Assembly (NCBI RefSeq): GCF_001761385.1
Contig: NZ_CP017476.1
Span: forward strand, 4,329,501-4,393,500
Length of the DNA stretch: 64,000 nucleotides
Direction: 5' to 3'
DNA from: Hydrogenophaga crassostreae
GTDB lineage: Bacteria; Pseudomonadota; Gammaproteobacteria; Burkholderiales; Burkholderiaceae_C
Every line of letters begins with the position of its first letter. Positions within the stretch are counted from its first letter, which is position 1. The notes below the pieces were generated by a model. The model was not told the DNA's origin and did not search any database. It saw only the letters and a program-made list of their open reading frames with translations. Positions 62,729 through 64,000 of the stretch are shown here, piece by piece. A program made the translations under genes and the position numbers.

Positions 62729-64000
62729 CTACTTCTTCCAGAAACGCGCGGTGAACAGCACCAGCACCGACAGCAGCTCCAGGCGCCCCAGCAGCATGGC
62801 AAAGCTCAGCACCCAGATCTGGAAATCGCCCAGGACGCCGTAATTGCTCGCCGGGCCGACCTCCCCCAGGCCCGGTCCGATGTTGTTGACCGTGGCCACC
62901 ACGGCGGAAAAAGAGGTGACGATGTCCAGCCCCGTGAACAACAGCACCATGGTGAGCCCCATGATGGTGGCACCGTAGATGAGCATGAAACCAAACGTGG
63001 CCGTCATCACCGACATGGGCAACACGACACCGCCCAGAGTGACGGGATTGACCACCCGCGGGTGGATGATGCGCACCAGCTCGCGCCGGGCCTGCTTGAT
63101 CAGCAAGACCATGCGAACCATCTTGATGCCGCCGCCGGTGGAACCCGCACACGACACAAAGCAGCCCAGGAACATGAGCAGCACAGGCGCGAAAACCGGC
63201 CAGCTGGTGTAGTCGGTGGAGGCATAGCCGGTGGTGGTCGCCAGCGAGAGCACATGGAAAGCGCTGGTGCGAAGTGCCTCGGGGAAGCTTTCCACCACGT
63301 TGTTCACCGCCAGCAAACTGGCAATAAGCACGGTGGCGGTGAGCAGCACGCCCACGTAGGTCTGAATCTCGCGGTCCCGCAAGATCGGCATCAGGGAACG
63401 GCTGCGCAACATGATGAAATAGCGCAGGAAGCTGATGCCCGCCAGCGCCATGAACACCGTGGCCACGCCTTCGATCGCGCGAGAGTCGAAGTAGCCCATG
63501 CTGGCATCGTGTGACGAGAAGCCTCCCAGGCCCATGGTCGTGCACATGTGCATGAAGGCGTCGGCCCAGCTCATGCCCGCCCAGCGGTAGGCGATCATGC
63601 AGGCACCCGAGAACACGAAGTACACCCCCCACAGCCCGCGCGCCGTCTCGGAGATGCGCGGGGTGAACTTGGCATCTTTCATGGGCCCGGGAGTCTCGGC
63701 CTTGTAGAGCTGGTAGCCCCCCAGGCCCAGCATGGGCAGCACCGCCACCACCAGCAACATGATGCCCAGCCCACCCACCAGCTGCAAAAAGCAGCGCCAC
63801 ACATTGATCGAGATCGGCAGCGCATCCAGACCGTCCAGCGCGGTGGCACCGGTGGCGGTGAGCGCACTCATGGCCTCGAAGTACGCCTTGGTCCAGGTGA
63901 TGTCGGGCACGATGAGCATCATGGGCACAGCCGAATAGGCCGGCAACACGATCCACACCAGGTTCACCAGCAGAAACCCGTCCCGGGCCTGCAGCTCGCG
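62729..64000 (-). CDS. trkH: TrkH family potassium transporter (5' part beyond window)
   Basis: The frame is open to the window end, so the N-terminus is missing; 423 residues are visible. Pore-loop motifs of the Trk/Ktr family are present: ALTATGATALDGLD (first), TTMGLGGFSSHDAS (second) and TTGYASTDYTSWP (third), with GSTGGGIKMVR typical of TrkH. The protein ends in MLLGRLELLSVLVLFTARFW. It forms the K+-conducting subunit of a low-affinity system with TrkA, not seen here. Confidence 0.93.
   Translation of the reverse strand, partial: RELQARDGFLLVNLVWIVLPAYSAVPMMLIVPDITWTKAYFEAMSALTATGATALDGLDALPISINVWRCFLQLVGGLGIMLLVVAVLPMLGLGGYQLYKAETPGPMKDAKFTPRISETARGLWGVYFVFSGACMIAYRWAGMSWADAFMHMCTTMGLGGFSSHDASMGYFDSRAIEGVATVFMALAGISFLRYFIMLRSRSLMPILRDREIQTYVGVLLTATVLIASLLAVNNVVESFPEALRTSAFHVLSLATTTGYASTDYTSWPVFAPVLLMFLGCFVSCAGSTGGGIKMVRMVLLIKQARRELVRIIHPRVVNPVTLGGVVLPMSVMTATFGFMLIYGATIMGLTMVLLFTGLDIVTSFSAVVATVNNIGPGLGEVGPASNYGVLGDFQIWVLSFAMLLGRLELLSVLVLFTARFWKK

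Noticed and set aside
1..64000. tRNA, rRNA, CRISPR, transposase or prophage genes
   Set aside because: I looked for cloverleaf ends, regularly spaced repeats, and transposase or integrase motifs and found none that could be supported.

Overview
The window reads as a chromosomal segment of a betaproteobacterium, most likely Comamonadaceae (Hydrogenophaga/Variovorax-like). This rests on high GC by eye, the ahcY-tlyA-metF group behind an SAH riboswitch, paaABCDE, a leucine/isovalerate (liu) cluster, a double-length UvrA-like protein and a phcBSRQ-type quorum-sensing operon. I see no phage, insertion sequence, tRNA, rRNA or CRISPR array. Both ends cut through genes: an M23 peptidase on the left and a TrkH potassium transporter on the right.

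Layout. 1-4.5 kb is housekeeping: M23 peptidase, erpA, bactofilin, a coiled-coil membrane protein, rplM-rpsI and rlmJ. 4.5-8.6 kb is the phenylacetyl-CoA epoxidase operon paaABCDE behind a near-perfect 30-bp palindrome that is probably the PaaR operator. 8.6-16.5 kb holds a DUF3047 lipoprotein, an alpha/beta hydrolase and a sulfur-amino-acid and methyl-cycle group (metY, rlpA, metF, tlyA, ahcY). ahcY is led by an SAH riboswitch whose terminator-type expression platform can be read in the sequence. 16.5-24.5 kb is mixed: MFS transporter, a divergent LysR/SDR pair with inverted repeats between them, a YeeE/YedE channel, a methyltransferase, an aldehyde dehydrogenase and a TSUP transporter. 24.5-33 kb carries a small cysteine-cluster protein, an ankyrin membrane protein and a 2004-residue tandem UvrA. 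33-38 kb has an amino-acid-type ABC substrate-binding protein, a DUF1501/DUF1800 pair and a UspA protein.

38.5-43.5 kb is the most interesting part. Four overlapping or abutting genes encode a methyltransferase, a six-helix membrane histidine kinase, a receiver protein with a C-terminal kinase module and a second receiver protein. This is the architecture and order of Ralstonia phcB-phcS-phcR-phcQ, the 3-hydroxy fatty acid methyl ester quorum-sensing system. Its regulator PhcA is not visible here.

43.5-46.2 kb holds small metabolic and transport genes. 46.2-56.9 kb is a leucine-degradation cluster (acyl-CoA ligase, liuB, dinB-like, liuC, DUF4126, liuD, a GhrA-like reductase, liuE) with a divergent AraC regulator and without liuA. 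57-60 kb holds a gamma-glutamylcyclotransferase-like protein and a translationally coupled set (rhodanese, YchJ, HAD phosphatase, lipoprotein). The window closes with an SLC13-type permease and TrkH.

A two-hairpin GC-rich intergenic repeat occurs at four places (about 7.4, 14.0, 53.9 and 62.5 kb), every time in the same orientation relative to flanking co-directional genes.
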